Positions 55,221-64,000 of a stretch of DNA of 64,000 bases are shown piece by piece. This DNA is from Endozoicomonas sp. G2_1. GTDB taxonomy: Bacteria; Pseudomonadota; Gammaproteobacteria; Enterobacterales; Alteromonadaceae. The stretch spans positions 372,001-436,000 of the forward strand of contig NZ_JAGHQT010000002.1 in NCBI RefSeq assembly GCF_017744155.1. Direction: 5' to 3'. A program made the position numbers and the translations under genes. The first letter of the stretch is position 1, and each line of letters starts with the position of its first letter. The notes under the pieces are model-generated. The model was given only the letters and a program-made list of their open reading frames with translations. It was not told where the DNA came from and ran no database searches.

Positions 55221-56411
55221 ATGCTAAATCAATATCGCAAGCCCGAACACCTATTACTAGCAATGGCATTTATCATGCCTTTAGTGTTCTCTATTTGGAT
55301 GGTACTGCTGAACAATTTTGTTGTCGAAAAAGCGGCGTTTACCGGTAAAGAAATTGGTATTTTACAAAGTTTAAGAGAAGTACCGGGCTTTTTAGCATTT
55401 ACCGCTATCTATGTTTTGCTGTTTATTAAAGAGCAAAAACTCGCACTATTATCACTGGCACTCACTGCCGTTGGCGTTTTATTAACGGGTTATTTTCCAA
55501 GTACCTTAGGCCTTTACATCACCACAATTATTATGTCTGTTGGCTTTCATTACTTCGAAACCGTCAGCCAGTCTTTAACCTTACAGTGGATAGACAAAGA
55601 TAACAGTGCGCATTTTTTAGGACGAATGTTATCGGTCAAGTCTATAGCCTCGTTATTGGCGTTTAGTAGTGTTTGGCTGTTAATGGATCAACTGAGTTGG
55701 AGCTATCAAGCGACATATACTCTATTTGGCGGTTTGGCGCTGGTTTTAGTCTTTTTGCTAGCAGCCCACTTTAAGTCATTCGCACCGCAGCACGAACAAA
55801 CCAAAAAACTGATCATTAGAAAGCAATACTGGTTATTTTATGCGTTAACCTTTTTCAGCGGTGCCAGAAGGCAAATATTTGTCGTTTTTGCTGGCTTTCT
55901 AATGGTCGAAAAATTTGGTTATAGTGTTGCCGATGTCAGTGCATTATTTTTAATTAACTATGTCTTTAATTGGCTATTTGCCGCCAAAATTGGCAAAGTA
56001 ATCGGCCGTATTGGTGAACGGAAAACCTTGGTTATTGAATACGTGGGTTTAATTGCCGTTTTCATCAGTTATGGTCTGGTTGAAAATGGCACTATTGCAG
56101 CCGTGCTCTATGTTGTTGACCACTTGTTTTTTGCCCTCGCTATTGCGATAAAAACCTACTTTCAAAAAATCGCCGCGCCAGAAGATATTGCCGCAACAGC
56201 TGGTGTTAGTTTCTCCATCAACCACATCGCCGCAGTTGTGATTCCTGCATTACTTGGCTTAGTTTGGTTAATTGATCACAGTTTAGTATTCTTTGTTGGG
56301 GCAGGTTTTGCGGCGTGCTCTCTAGCACTTGCTTACTTGGTGCCGCAAGCACCACGACAAGGACATGAATGGCGTTTCAAAGATGACAGTGTAGAACAAG
56401 CCGCTAACTAA
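55221..56411 (+). CDS. MFS-family transporter
   Basis: A 396-residue inner-membrane protein with about 12 helices. Between helices 6 and 7 is a charged loop (SFAPQHEQTKKLIIRKQYWL). Loop motifs of the MFS kind are weak (IGKVIGRIGERKTL between later helices resembles motif A). Substrate unknown. Divergent from the orphan solute-binding gene and convergent with the EAL protein gene. Confidence 0.85.
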   Translation: MLNQYRKPEHLLLAMAFIMPLVFSIWMVLLNNFVVEKAAFTGKEIGILQSLREVPGFLAFTAIYVLLFIKEQKLALLSLALTAVGVLLTGYFPSTLGLYITTIIMSVGFHYFETVSQSLTLQWIDKDNSAHFLGRMLSVKSIASLLAFSSVWLLMDQLSWSYQATYTLFGGLALVLVFLLAAHFKSFAPQHEQTKKLIIRKQYWLFYALTFFSGARRQIFVVFAGFLMVEKFGYSVADVSALFLINYVFNWLFAAKIGKVIGRIGERKTLVIEYVGLIAVFISYGLVENGTIAAVLYVVDHLFFALAIAIKTYFQKIAAPEDIAATAGVSFSINHIAAVVIPALLGLVWLIDHSLVFFVGAGFAACSLALAYLVPQAPRQGHEWRFKDDSVEQAAN

Positions 56412-56443
56412 AGCGGCTAATTAAAGCTCTCAATTCGGATACA

Positions 56444-58666
56444 TTATTGTTGTTTAAGAAAGGCGAAAAACTCTTCACTCGGCATTGGTTTAGCGTAGTA
56501 AAAGCCTTGAACTTCATCACAACCTTGAGCAATTAAATGTTCTTGTTGCTCAAGATTCTCAATCCCTTCCGCGATAACTTTTAAGTGCATTTGCTTACCT
56601 AGGTTGATGATTGTATCGGCAATAACAGTATTGCCTGAATCATTGATGTCGTTAACAAATGCGCGGTCCACTTTAAGTCGGTCAAGCGGCAATTTTTGCA
56701 AATAACTCAAAGATGAATAGCCCGTACCAAAATCATCAAGAGCAATGCTAATCCCTTCTTGTTTTAGTTCAACCAAGGCCGCTACAATGGCCTTTGGATC
56801 ATCCATTAAAATGCTTTCAGTAATCTCCAACTCTAGACGGCTAGGATTTATATCTGCTTGCTTAGTCGCATTAATAATACTTTCTGCAAAGCCCTCTCGC
56901 CTAAATTGCGGAATTGAAACGTTGACTGAAATACTAATATCGTCAAAGCCTTGTTGATCAAGTGCTCTTATTTGCTGACAAGCCTGCTTTACCACCCAGT
57001 CACCGATATCTAGAATTAACCCTGAGTACTCAGCGAGAGGAATAAAAACACCGGGAGAAACAAAACTGCCATCGGCAGTTTGCCAACGCAGCAGAGCCTC
57101 AGCACCAATCACTTTGCCAGTAGTCAAACTCAGCTGTGGCTGATACCACAACGCCAAGCGATTATCAGCGAAATCGGTTCTAAGCTGGCGAATCATTCGC
57201 AAACGCCACTGAGTTTGCTCTTCCATCTCGGGGCTGTAATAGGCGTGACTAACAAGGCGGTCTTTCTTCGCCAAGTTTAGTGCGATATTAATTTGGTTAA
57301 GCACGTTAACACCGCGACTGCCAGCGTTATCTACTGTACAAAAACCAAAACAAGCATTGATAGGTAAATTGTGATCACCTGCAGCAAACGGTTGGTTGAA
57401 CAACAAACTCAACGTCTCAGGGTTAATCACTTCTTTCGAGCCAATTAAGCCAAAAACGTCAGCACCAACTCGGGCAATTTTACAACCAGGGCAAATACCA
57501 GAAAGGCGCTGGCTAACGGCATTTAACAGCAAGTTACCAACCTCTTGACCCAACCCTTCGTTGACGTCACTAAAGTGGTTAATATCAACAAGAGCTGCGA
57601 CTAAATTTTGATCTTGGCTACTGGCGAAGTCGTCGAGTAAATTAACAAACTGCGCTCTATTGGGCAGGTCTGTTAACCAGTCTTTATAGGCTGCATCAGT
57701 CAGTTTTTGAAATAGGTGAACATTCTCATAACCCACTGAGATATTGGTGAGAAAAACTTCGATAAGCTGCTGCTGAACAGCACTGAGCTCTTGTTGAAGT
57801 GTAAAACAAATAACTGCTTTACGGGCACCACTGCTGAGAAAAAAAGCAGCGTGCTCTTGATTAATAATATGCTTTTTTTGACTAAACGCTTGGTTGGCCA
57901 ACACGACCATTTCATCATCGCGCATAGTCTCAAGCTTCTGACCAACCAACACACCCGACAAACCGAGTTGACCGAAAGTGTACAAGCTCAAATCGTCAGC
58001 ATCGGCTACTTTACCTTGGCCACGCGCGCAAAAAACTGCTTGCTCAATATTGCCAAGTAAGTTACTGAGCTGAGCCAATACTTGTTCGGCGTAGTCTTGA
58101 ATTGAATAGCACTCAAATAACTCAGTTGCAGCGCTAACAATAGTCTCCAGGCCTTGCCTATTTTCATTTACTGTCGCAATCTGCTGATAAGAGCGAATGG
58201 CTGCATAAACCGTGGTAACTAACTTTCTGCGAGTCAGTTCAGTCTTAGTTTTGTAGTCATTAATATCGTAGTCTTTAATGACACTCTCTTCTGGCGCGTA
58301 ACCTGGCTGACCAGTACGCAAGACAATACGAGTATCTTGGCGACTGAGCTGCTCTCTAATATAACGCACGACTTGCAAACCGGCGTCATCACTTTCCATC
58401 ACGACATCAAGTAGCACTAACACAATATCGTCATGTTCAGCTAACATTTCACGGGCTTGTTCACCCGAATAGGCATGAATATATTCTAGTTTTCGGCCAA
58501 GAACGACCAAATCTGACAATGCTAATTGAGTGACCGCGTGAATTTCCGGGTCGTCATCAACAATCAATACCTTCCAATAGCTATCAGAGCCTTGGCTTAA
58601 AATCTCCTCATCATCGCTGTCATCGATAAACAAGAAATCATCATTAATATTTTCAGGTGATTGCAT
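56444..58666 (-). CDS. Receiver-DUF3369-degenerate GGDEF-EAL phosphodiesterase
   Basis: A 740-residue signalling protein. The receiver domain (about 30-155) has the acidic pocket (LIVDDDPEIH) and phospho-acceptor Asp87 (VLLDVVM). A DUF3369-like domain (about 165-330) is followed by a GGDEF-type domain (about 335-480) whose signature reads ARVGADVFGL, so cyclase activity is unlikely. The EAL domain (about 490-735) keeps GAEALLRWQ, ELEITESIL, DDFGTGYSSLSYLQKLPLDRLKVD and the EGIEN motif, so cyclic-di-GMP hydrolysis is expected. No kinase gene is adjacent. Confidence 0.93.
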   Translation of the reverse strand: MQSPENINDDFLFIDDSDDEEILSQGSDSYWKVLIVDDDPEIHAVTQLALSDLVVLGRKLEYIHAYSGEQAREMLAEHDDIVLVLLDVVMESDDAGLQVVRYIREQLSRQDTRIVLRTGQPGYAPEESVIKDYDINDYKTKTELTRRKLVTTVYAAIRSYQQIATVNENRQGLETIVSAATELFECYSIQDYAEQVLAQLSNLLGNIEQAVFCARGQGKVADADDLSLYTFGQLGLSGVLVGQKLETMRDDEMVVLANQAFSQKKHIINQEHAAFFLSSGARKAVICFTLQQELSAVQQQLIEVFLTNISVGYENVHLFQKLTDAAYKDWLTDLPNRAQFVNLLDDFASSQDQNLVAALVDINHFSDVNEGLGQEVGNLLLNAVSQRLSGICPGCKIARVGADVFGLIGSKEVINPETLSLLFNQPFAAGDHNLPINACFGFCTVDNAGSRGVNVLNQINIALNLAKKDRLVSHAYYSPEMEEQTQWRLRMIRQLRTDFADNRLALWYQPQLSLTTGKVIGAEALLRWQTADGSFVSPGVFIPLAEYSGLILDIGDWVVKQACQQIRALDQQGFDDISISVNVSIPQFRREGFAESIINATKQADINPSRLELEITESILMDDPKAIVAALVELKQEGISIALDDFGTGYSSLSYLQKLPLDRLKVDRAFVNDINDSGNTVIADTIINLGKQMHLKVIAEGIENLEQQEHLIAQGCDEVQGFYYAKPMPSEEFFAFLKQQ

Positions 58667-58980
58667 AGAGTCCTCAATTAACTAACAAACTGCGTTAGCT
58701 AAACCCAAGATAAAATAACTGGATCCATTTTTGTCGCTACATAATAAGAGGCAATTGTTCATTATTCAAGCCAACTCACCGAAACCTTGTCCAAAAATGC
58801 AAAAATGGATTTCCATCAACAAAATTAGTATATACAGCTAGGACTTAATCGCTAAATACCATGAAAAAAATAGCCTGATTAACTCGATAAAGTAGTCGAT
58901 ATTTGAGTTAACTTCGGTATCAATATAACATTAAAGTTATAATCAAAAATTAATAATTGCAACTAGCTAGTAACGCGCTT

Positions 58981-59829
58981 ATGACAAAAGTTATTACGAC
59001 AAAAGCAGAACAAGCCAATGCTAAACCGAATACCAAGAGCAATACTGGTTCGGCTCATAGTCAGTTGATCACTCTCGCTCAAGGTTTCGTTCTCGATGCT
59101 AAGTTGCTACCCGGCAATCAACAAATGCCGATTGAAGATCGACATCACAAGCGCGAACGCGTATTAGCATTACGCAAACAGCAAAACCTTGAAGTGATTG
59201 TTGAAAAAGCACTGAATTATTGCGACCAAGAAAACACCAGCCACAAACCAGATCAAGACTGGTTTGCTCATTTCAGTAGTCTCGCTGAAAATGTCAGTAA
59301 CTCCACCATGCAAGGACTGTGGGCAAAGATTTTAGCGTCAGAATTGAATAAACCCGGTTCATTCTCGCTTAAAACCTTGAGAACATTTCGTTTGCTGAGT
59401 ATTCAAGACGCGAAATTGTTTGCCAAAGCATGTGCCCTAGCAGTGCGCGACAACCAAAAGAAAAACTGGCGTATTATTACTGGCTGCTATCAACAAGCTA
59501 ATTTGATCAACTTTATAACAGGTAATCGTCAGCAGTGTCTTGATCTCAGTCAATTCGGCTTGAGCTACACTGATATTCTGACCTTAGCAGACAACCACTT
59601 GCTATTTGAACAGGAAACAGAATCGGGTTGCTTTGCCAAAGGTCAACAAAGTCACTTTATATACAACGGCCAATCATTGACCTTAACCACTAAAAAAAAT
59701 AACAGTATTTTAAGCTTCTACAAGTTCACCCCAACGGGGACTGAACTGGCGCAACTGATAAATGATAATCCCGATAGTGACTTTATTAGCTACCTAAAAA
59801 AACAGCTTAACAGTCACTTTAACTGTTAA
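58981..59829 (+). CDS. TIGR03899-like conserved protein
   Basis: A protein of about 282 residues that resembles the TIGR03899 family of marine gammaproteobacteria; its role is not known. The central conserved part is IEDRHHKRERVLALRKQQNLEVIVEKAL, DQDWFAHFSSLAENVSNSTMQGLWAKILASELNKPGSFSLKTLRTFRLLS. A first ATG lies at 58981; a TTG at 58957 would add 8 residues. No signal peptide. A 12-bp hairpin covers its stop, and it converges on the sterol-desaturase gene. Confidence 0.75.
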   Translation: MTKVITTKAEQANAKPNTKSNTGSAHSQLITLAQGFVLDAKLLPGNQQMPIEDRHHKRERVLALRKQQNLEVIVEKALNYCDQENTSHKPDQDWFAHFSSLAENVSNSTMQGLWAKILASELNKPGSFSLKTLRTFRLLSIQDAKLFAKACALAVRDNQKKNWRIITGCYQQANLINFITGNRQQCLDLSQFGLSYTDILTLADNHLLFEQETESGCFAKGQQSHFIYNGQSLTLTTKKNNSILSFYKFTPTGTELAQLINDNPDSDFISYLKKQLNSHFNC

Positions 59830-59833
59830 GCTG
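59803..59833. terminator. Convergent hairpin after TIGR03899-like gene
   Basis: A 12-bp perfect stem (CAGCTTAACAGT and complement) with a 7-base loop that includes the gene end. No T tract; it may attenuate both convergent transcripts. Confidence 0.5.
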
Positions 59834-59861
59834 CTATTGTCGAGACGGGTTAAGTTTTCAA

Positions 59862-60671
59862 TCATTCATGAGTTGGATAACCAAATAACGCATGTCGGCG
59901 CTCAGCCCAGTTGTTCGCTTGCTTGAATTTGCGATAAATATGCTGCCATTGATGAAAATTAATGGTGATAGGGTTATTAGTCTGAATTTGACCCACAATA
60001 CCAAACTTGCACGGCACGCTTTCTTTCTCCTCAACATAAGTGCCAAAGATTTTGTCCCAGATAATCAGCACACCGGCAAAATTTTTATCGATATACTCTT
60101 TATTAGTGGCGTGATGAACTCTGTGATGAGATGGTGTATTAAACACCTTTTCGATGAAGCCGAGCTTACCAACAACTTGAGTATGAACAAAAAACTGAAA
60201 TGCTAAATTGATAGCAACAATGGCAAATACCATAGTCGGTTGATAACCCAAAAAAATCATGGGTAACCAAAAGATCCACATGCCAGCTATCGGATACATA
60301 ATGCTTTGGCGCAATGCGGTTGAAAAATTCATTTTGGTTGAGCTGTGGTGAACCACATGAGCAGCCCAAAACCAGTGAATAAAATGAGATGCTCGATGGA
60401 ACCAATAATATAAAAAGTCTTGCAAGATAAAGGCGCCAAATAACGTCCAGCCAGTAAACGGAATGTCGAACAGACTAAACTGATGCAGCCAAACAAAAAA
60501 CGGCATTAGTAACAGTAAGATTAAGCCGTCACTCAATTGATGACTGAGCGCTAACACAACATTGGCCGCGCTGTCCTTAATATCGTAAAACTTTCTAAAC
60601 TTAATAAATTCAGTCACGATAAAAATGGCAAATATCGGGCTCAACGCAATTAAAATTAACTCTACACTCAT
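59862..60671 (-). CDS. Sterol desaturase / fatty acid hydroxylase family protein
   Basis: A 269-residue integral membrane di-iron enzyme candidate. The His clusters are visible: HRASH followed by HFIHWFWAAHVVHHSS (second cluster) and HHRVHH (third). About four membrane helices surround them. Substrate is a lipid or sterol-like compound; not determinable. Its start overlaps the SRPBCC gene stop by four bases (ATGA), so the pair is co-translated. Convergent with the TIGR03899-like gene. Confidence 0.88.
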   Translation of the reverse strand: MSVELILIALSPIFAIFIVTEFIKFRKFYDIKDSAANVVLALSHQLSDGLILLLLMPFFVWLHQFSLFDIPFTGWTLFGAFILQDFLYYWFHRASHFIHWFWAAHVVHHSSTKMNFSTALRQSIMYPIAGMWIFWLPMIFLGYQPTMVFAIVAINLAFQFFVHTQVVGKLGFIEKVFNTPSHHRVHHATNKEYIDKNFAGVLIIWDKIFGTYVEEKESVPCKFGIVGQIQTNNPITINFHQWQHIYRKFKQANNWAERRHALFGYPTHE

Positions 60672-61093
60672 AAATACAACCTTGCTAACTTGTTAACGGC
60701 TTTTTCAATGTCTCGACCAATGAAAAACTGCAGTAAACTATCGGGTAAAAACCAAGGGCCGGTGCCCGAGATGTGGTAATCAACCATCGTTGTTGTTGGT
60801 GTTACCTCAGTAAACAAAATTTTACCTGCGTGTTGCTTAAGAGGCTTACTGCCAACAATGCGATAACAAATACCACTGTCGCTGGCTGAGACAATTTCTT
60901 CAATAAAGCTAGTACCCAACATTGAAACCTGACGCATACTGCCAGCACCGCCGGTAATTTCTCCTGCTTTTTGAGTGCGCACTAACTCAAACTTAGCATT
61001 AAAAAAACGCGATAAATTAACGTGATCAAGCAGCTCAGCTAAAAGCTGGCTTTTGCTAGCGTCAATTTGCTGTTTAACGTGAATATTGATCAT
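60668..61093 (-). CDS. SRPBCC-family lipid-binding-like protein
   Basis: A 141-residue cytoplasmic protein of the START/SRPBCC fold: an N-terminal strand (HVKQQIDASKSQLLAELLDHVNLSRFF), GEITGGAGSMRQVSMLGTSFIEEIV, YRIVGSKPLKQHAGKILF and VDYHISGTGPWFLPD. Such folds bind hydrophobic ligands. I use the ATG at 61093; a TTG at 61102 would add 3 residues. It sits first in an operon with the sterol desaturase gene, so it might present the lipid substrate. Divergent from the AraC regulator gene. Confidence 0.8.
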   Translation of the reverse strand: MINIHVKQQIDASKSQLLAELLDHVNLSRFFNAKFELVRTQKAGEITGGAGSMRQVSMLGTSFIEEIVSASDSGICYRIVGSKPLKQHAGKILFTEVTPTTTMVDYHISGTGPWFLPDSLLQFFIGRDIEKAVNKLARLYL

Positions 61094-61199
61094 CAATACC
61101 AAACCTATTATTTTTCTAGCCTACTATCTTAATCGTTTGGCCTATGGCAAACTTGCGGTAAAACGACAACTTTTTGTCCTGGCGCGACATATTTATCAA

Positions 61200-62225
61200 A
61201 TGACATTTAGCAGCTCAGCCAATTATTTTTTAAGCATCTTAAACTTTCTTGAAGAACGCGGTGCCTCAACTTGTGATGCACTAGCAGCCATTGGTCTAGA
61301 CGATTTCGACCTCAGTGTTCACGGCCGCGGCGATCAAGACAATAACCAGCAAAGGGTCTCATTTGATCACTATGACCAACTGCTGCGCTATGCTGAATCA
61401 CAACTTGAACAACCACTTTTTGGCTTTGACTTAGGCAAAGATATTAAGAGTGCCGATTTTGGCGTTTTGGGTTATTTGATCGAATCGAGCAGCAATTTAA
61501 CTGCTGCTATCAGTTCGCTACTAAAGTACGATCAATTAGTTGCCAACATTGGTCATGCTGAATTTGTCAATGAGGGCAAATTTTCTAGAATTTACTGGCA
61601 ACCGCATCAGGCATGCAGCCGACAAGTGATTCTACGCAACTTTACCGCTTGGGTAGCGATCGCAAGACAGCTATTAGGCACAGGACTCGCCCCCGCTAAG
61701 GTCTCACTTACCAATAATTGGTCATTACAGGAACAAGAAGAGTTGTCAGACTGGTTTGCTTGTCCAATCACCTTTGGCGCAAAGAAAAACTACATTGAAT
61801 TTTCTAGCGCTTATTTAAAGCTCAATATTAACAGCGCTAACCCAATGCTATACGCCTCTTTAGAAAAGTTGTCAGAGCAACAATTGGCGCAGTTTCAGCA
61901 ACACAACGGCTTAACTGAGCGCATCCAAACACTATTGATCAGTAAAGTAGAGCTGTTTGATTGCCAGATACATGATATTGCACAACTATTTCATATCTCA
62001 GTGAGGCAATTGCAACGTAAGTTGAAGGCGGAAGGAACAAGTTTTGTTAAGCTCGTCGATCAAGAAAGACAAAGAAGAGCGCAGCAGTTAATTGGCAGAG
62101 AGTCAATTGGCACAATTGCCAGTAAATGTGGCTTCAGCGAACAAAGCTCATTTAACAAAGCGTTTGCTCGCTGGTACCAATGTTCGCCATCTGAATATAT
62201 CCAGCGAACAAAACAATCAAATTAA
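61200..62225 (+). CDS. AraC-family transcriptional regulator
   Basis: A 341-residue regulator. The N-terminal arabinose-binding-like domain (PF12625 type; about 1-200) has [56 protein letters not shown]. The C-terminal HTH (about 245-340) contains [41 protein letters not shown] and [30 protein letters not shown] start it at the ATG at 61200; the longer open frame starts at 61086 and would run into the SRPBCC gene. It is divergent from the SRPBCC/desaturase pair, its likely target. Its stop overlaps the cysH stop by three bases. Confidence 0.9.
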   Translation: MTFSSSANYFLSILNFLEERGASTCDALAAIGLDDFDLSVHGRGDQDNNQQRVSFDHYDQLLRYAESQLEQPLFGFDLGKDIKSADFGVLGYLIESSSNLTAAISSLLKYDQLVANIGHAEFVNEGKFSRIYWQPHQACSRQVILRNFTAWVAIARQLLGTGLAPAKVSLTNNWSLQEQEELSDWFACPITFGAKKNYIEFSSAYLKLNINSANPMLYASLEKLSEQQLAQFQQHNGLTERIQTLLISKVELFDCQIHDIAQLFHISVRQLQRKLKAEGTSFVKLVDQERQRRAQQLIGRESIGTIASKCGFSEQSSFNKAFARWYQCSPSEYIQRTKQSN

Positions 62226-62962
62226 ATACCGTCACCGTCGGTGTGTAAACCACACTCTCGCGGCATGCCGCCAAAGCGAGTGTCGCTCTCATCCATGCCG
62301 GCAACAAGCGGCTTGGTACTATGAGCATCACCAACAGAAACATAGCCTTGGTCCCACAACGGGTGATACGGCAAGCTGTGTTTGGTTAGATATTGGTGAA
62401 TATCGCGGTTGGTCCAATCGATAATCGGATGAACTTTAAAACGACCGCGCAAAATTGAAACCACGGATAAACCTTGACGGTGTTCAGACTGCTGACGGCG
62501 AACACCAGAAAACCAGGTTTCCGCTTGCAATTCAGTTAAGCCACGCTCTAACGGCTCAACTTTATTGCGACGGTTGTAGGCTTTCAAACTCGCCTCGTCT
62601 TTTGCCCATTCTTCACCGTAACGAGCAAGTTGCCATGCAGCACTTTCTTTAGCGCTGTAAACGTGTAAATTAAGTTTTAAACGTTCAGTTAATTGGTCGA
62701 TAAACTGATAGGTTTCTGGGAACAAATGTCCAGTATCCGTCAGCAACACCGGAATATTAGGATCAATCTCGGTCAGCATATGTAACATGACCGCAGATTG
62801 AATACCAAAACTCGATGACAAGACGAAATGACCAGGCAAGTTTTCCATCGCCCACTCGACTCGCTCGCTGGCAGATTGTTGCTCTAACAGTTCATTCCAC
62901 TGTTTTAACCAAGGCTCCGGCAATGACGCCGGAAACTTGCTGTTAATTGCGGCTTTAGGCAT
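62222..62962 (-). CDS. cysH: Phosphoadenylylsulfate (PAPS) reductase
   Basis: Reduces PAPS to sulfite in assimilatory sulfate reduction, using thioredoxin. The 246-residue protein has the ATP-pyrophosphatase-like fold with [33 protein letters not shown] and [15 protein letters not shown]. The C-terminal ECGLH motif holds the redox Cys; the CC pair of APS reductases is absent, which supports the PAPS type. It overlaps the cysI end by 8 bases (operon cysI-cysH). Confidence 0.96.
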   Translation of the reverse strand: MPKAAINSKFPASLPEPWLKQWNELLEQQSASERVEWAMENLPGHFVLSSSFGIQSAVMLHMLTEIDPNIPVLLTDTGHLFPETYQFIDQLTERLKLNLHVYSAKESAAWQLARYGEEWAKDEASLKAYNRRNKVEPLERGLTELQAETWFSGVRRQQSEHRQGLSVVSILRGRFKVHPIIDWTNRDIHQYLTKHSLPYHPLWDQGYVSVGDAHSTKPLVAGMDESDTRFGGMPRECGLHTDGDGI

Positions 62963-64000
62963 GGAAGTCTCGCATACTAATAATCACTTCAGCGACAATA
63001 CCTGCGCGAATGGCGAAATCACCAAAGTCTTCGTTGGCTAAACGCTCAGCTGACCAACGTGCTAACAATTGATCTAATTCAGCAATAATCGCTTCTTCAG
63101 TTAAATTTTCTTTATAAAGCTTAGGTACTCTGGTCCCTGCTTTATTGCCACCCAAATGCAAGTTGTACTTACCAGGGCCTTTACCCACTAAGCCGATCTC
63201 GGCAAGCATGGCGCGGCCACAACCATTTGGACAGCCAGTAACGCGTAAAATGACATGTTCATCCGCAAGGTTGTTTTTCGCTAACAAACCTTCAAAATCA
63301 GTGACAAAACCCGGCAAATAACGCTCAGCTTCTGCCATCGCTAATGGACAGGTTGGAAACGCGACACAAGCCATTGAATTTTGACGTTGAACGGTAACAG
63401 CATCATCGATAAGGCCATATTCACGTGCTAAACCTTCAATTAGTTCTTTGTCTTCTTTCGGTACTTTGGCAAAGATAATATTTTGGTTTGCTGTCATGCG
63501 AATATCACCTTTGTGCACTTTCGCAATCTCAGCCATACCGGTTTTAATTGGCTTGCCTGGCTTATCTAAAATTCGACCATTTTCAATAAATACCGTTAAG
63601 TGGTAGTTGCCATCAATACCTTCAACCCAACCAAAACGGTCACCGCGGCTAGTGAATTCATATGGACGGCTATCACCAAAAGTAACACCAGCGCGCTTTT
63701 CTACCTCTGCTTTAAAGGCATCAACGCCAACGCGATCTAAGGTGTACTTAGTTTTTGCGTTTTTGCGATTAACTCGGTTACCCCAGTCGCGCTGCACGGT
63801 AATAACTGCCGCGGCAACGTCTAAAGTCTTGTCCAATGGAATAAAGCCAAAATCATCAGCCTTACGCGGGTAAGTAGAGGTATCGCCATGAGTCATGGCC
63901 AAGCCACCACCTACTAACACATTAAAACCAACGAGTTGATCGTTTTCGGCAATGGCAACAAAGTTTAAGTCGTTGGCATGAACGTCAACTTCGTTATTTG
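62955..64000 (-). CDS. cysI: Sulfite reductase hemoprotein beta subunit (partial)
   Basis: The C-terminal part of the NADPH-sulfite reductase hemoprotein; the frame stays open to the window edge, so the N-terminal portion is missing. The edge translates as [19 protein letters not shown], then the [22 protein letters not shown] substrate-binding region. The iron-sulfur/siroheme Cys residues are in [21 protein letters not shown] and [21 protein letters not shown]. It reduces sulfite to sulfide with CysJ, which would lie beyond the edge, and is followed by cysH in the same operon. Confidence 0.97.
   Translation of the reverse strand, partial: NNEVDVHANDLNFVAIAENDQLVGFNVLVGGGLAMTHGDTSTYPRKADDFGFIPLDKTLDVAAAVITVQRDWGNRVNRKNAKTKYTLDRVGVDAFKAEVEKRAGVTFGDSRPYEFTSRGDRFGWVEGIDGNYHLTVFIENGRILDKPGKPIKTGMAEIAKVHKGDIRMTANQNIIFAKVPKEDKELIEGLAREYGLIDDAVTVQRQNSMACVAFPTCPLAMAEAERYLPGFVTDFEGLLAKNNLADEHVILRVTGCPNGCGRAMLAEIGLVGKGPGKYNLHLGGNKAGTRVPKLYKENLTEEAIIAELDQLLARWSAERLANEDFGDFAIRAGIVAEVIISMRDFHA

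Noticed and set aside
56444-58666. Active diguanylate cyclase in the receiver/GGDEF/EAL protein
   Set aside because: The GGDEF signature is replaced by GADVF, so synthesis of cyclic-di-GMP is not expected.

Overview
This 64 kb window looks like chromosomal sequence from a marine gammaproteobacterium of the Alteromonadales, most like Colwelliaceae (Thalassotalea/Colwellia type). That placement is an inference from gene content, moderate-to-low GC and protein flavour; there is no rRNA gene to test it. No tRNA, rRNA, CRISPR array, insertion sequence or prophage was recognised, and most genes are core or regional accessory genes in compact operons.

Layout. 0.3-2 kb: outer-membrane porin plus PstS-like protein, with a Fur-box-like site in front. 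2.3-8.1 kb: aroQ-accB-accC, a fold-III PLP decarboxylase, and ggt behind an unusual structured leader. 8.2-10.1 kb: an ECF sigma gene between two TonB-type genes. 10.3-12.2 kb: glnK-amtB with sigma-54 and NtrC-like sites. 12.3-15.2 kb: DyP peroxidase, argR, mdh, and a 57-residue cysteine-rich protein. 15.4-25.2 kb: an iron/heme-type uptake and signalling island (FecI-type sigma, FecR-type anti-sigma, HasR-like receptor with a signalling domain, PKD-repeat lipoprotein, divergent exbB-exbD-tonB, Fur-box-like sites). 25.3-30.5 kb: elbB, then dgkA, an LtaS/OpgB-like transferase and a second TonB-dependent receptor. 30.8-34.4 kb: two lipoproteins with long Pro-Thr linkers (one ClpP-like, one intradiol-dioxygenase-like) around a lone ParA. 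34.5-38.8 kb: a two-component system whose kinase and regulator genes bracket a periplasmic protein and a Slam-like barrel. 39-41.5 kb: MocR regulator and divergent EamA exporter. 41.7-47.6 kb: zinc metalloprotease, fbp, family II pyrophosphatase, HDOD protein. 47.9-51.3 kb: fadBA. 51.4-54.3 kb: thioredoxin-like protein and a bufferin operon (double-domain lipoprotein precursor, MNIO enzyme, partner protein). 54.3-62.2 kb: solute-binding protein, MFS transporter, EAL phosphodiesterase, TIGR03899-like protein, sterol-desaturase/SRPBCC pair with an AraC regulator. 62.2-64 kb: cysH and the 3-prime part of cysI, cut by the window edge.

The most interesting parts are the bufferin (MNIO RiPP) locus, whose precursor is a predicted lipoprotein with two near-identical six-cysteine cores; the HasR-like signalling island with a PKD lipoprotein in the place where a hemophore might be expected; the ECF sigma/TonB sandwich; the two-component/Slam-like operon; and the structured leader with a terminator directly before ggt. 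All functional statements come from reading motifs and gene order; no database search was run.
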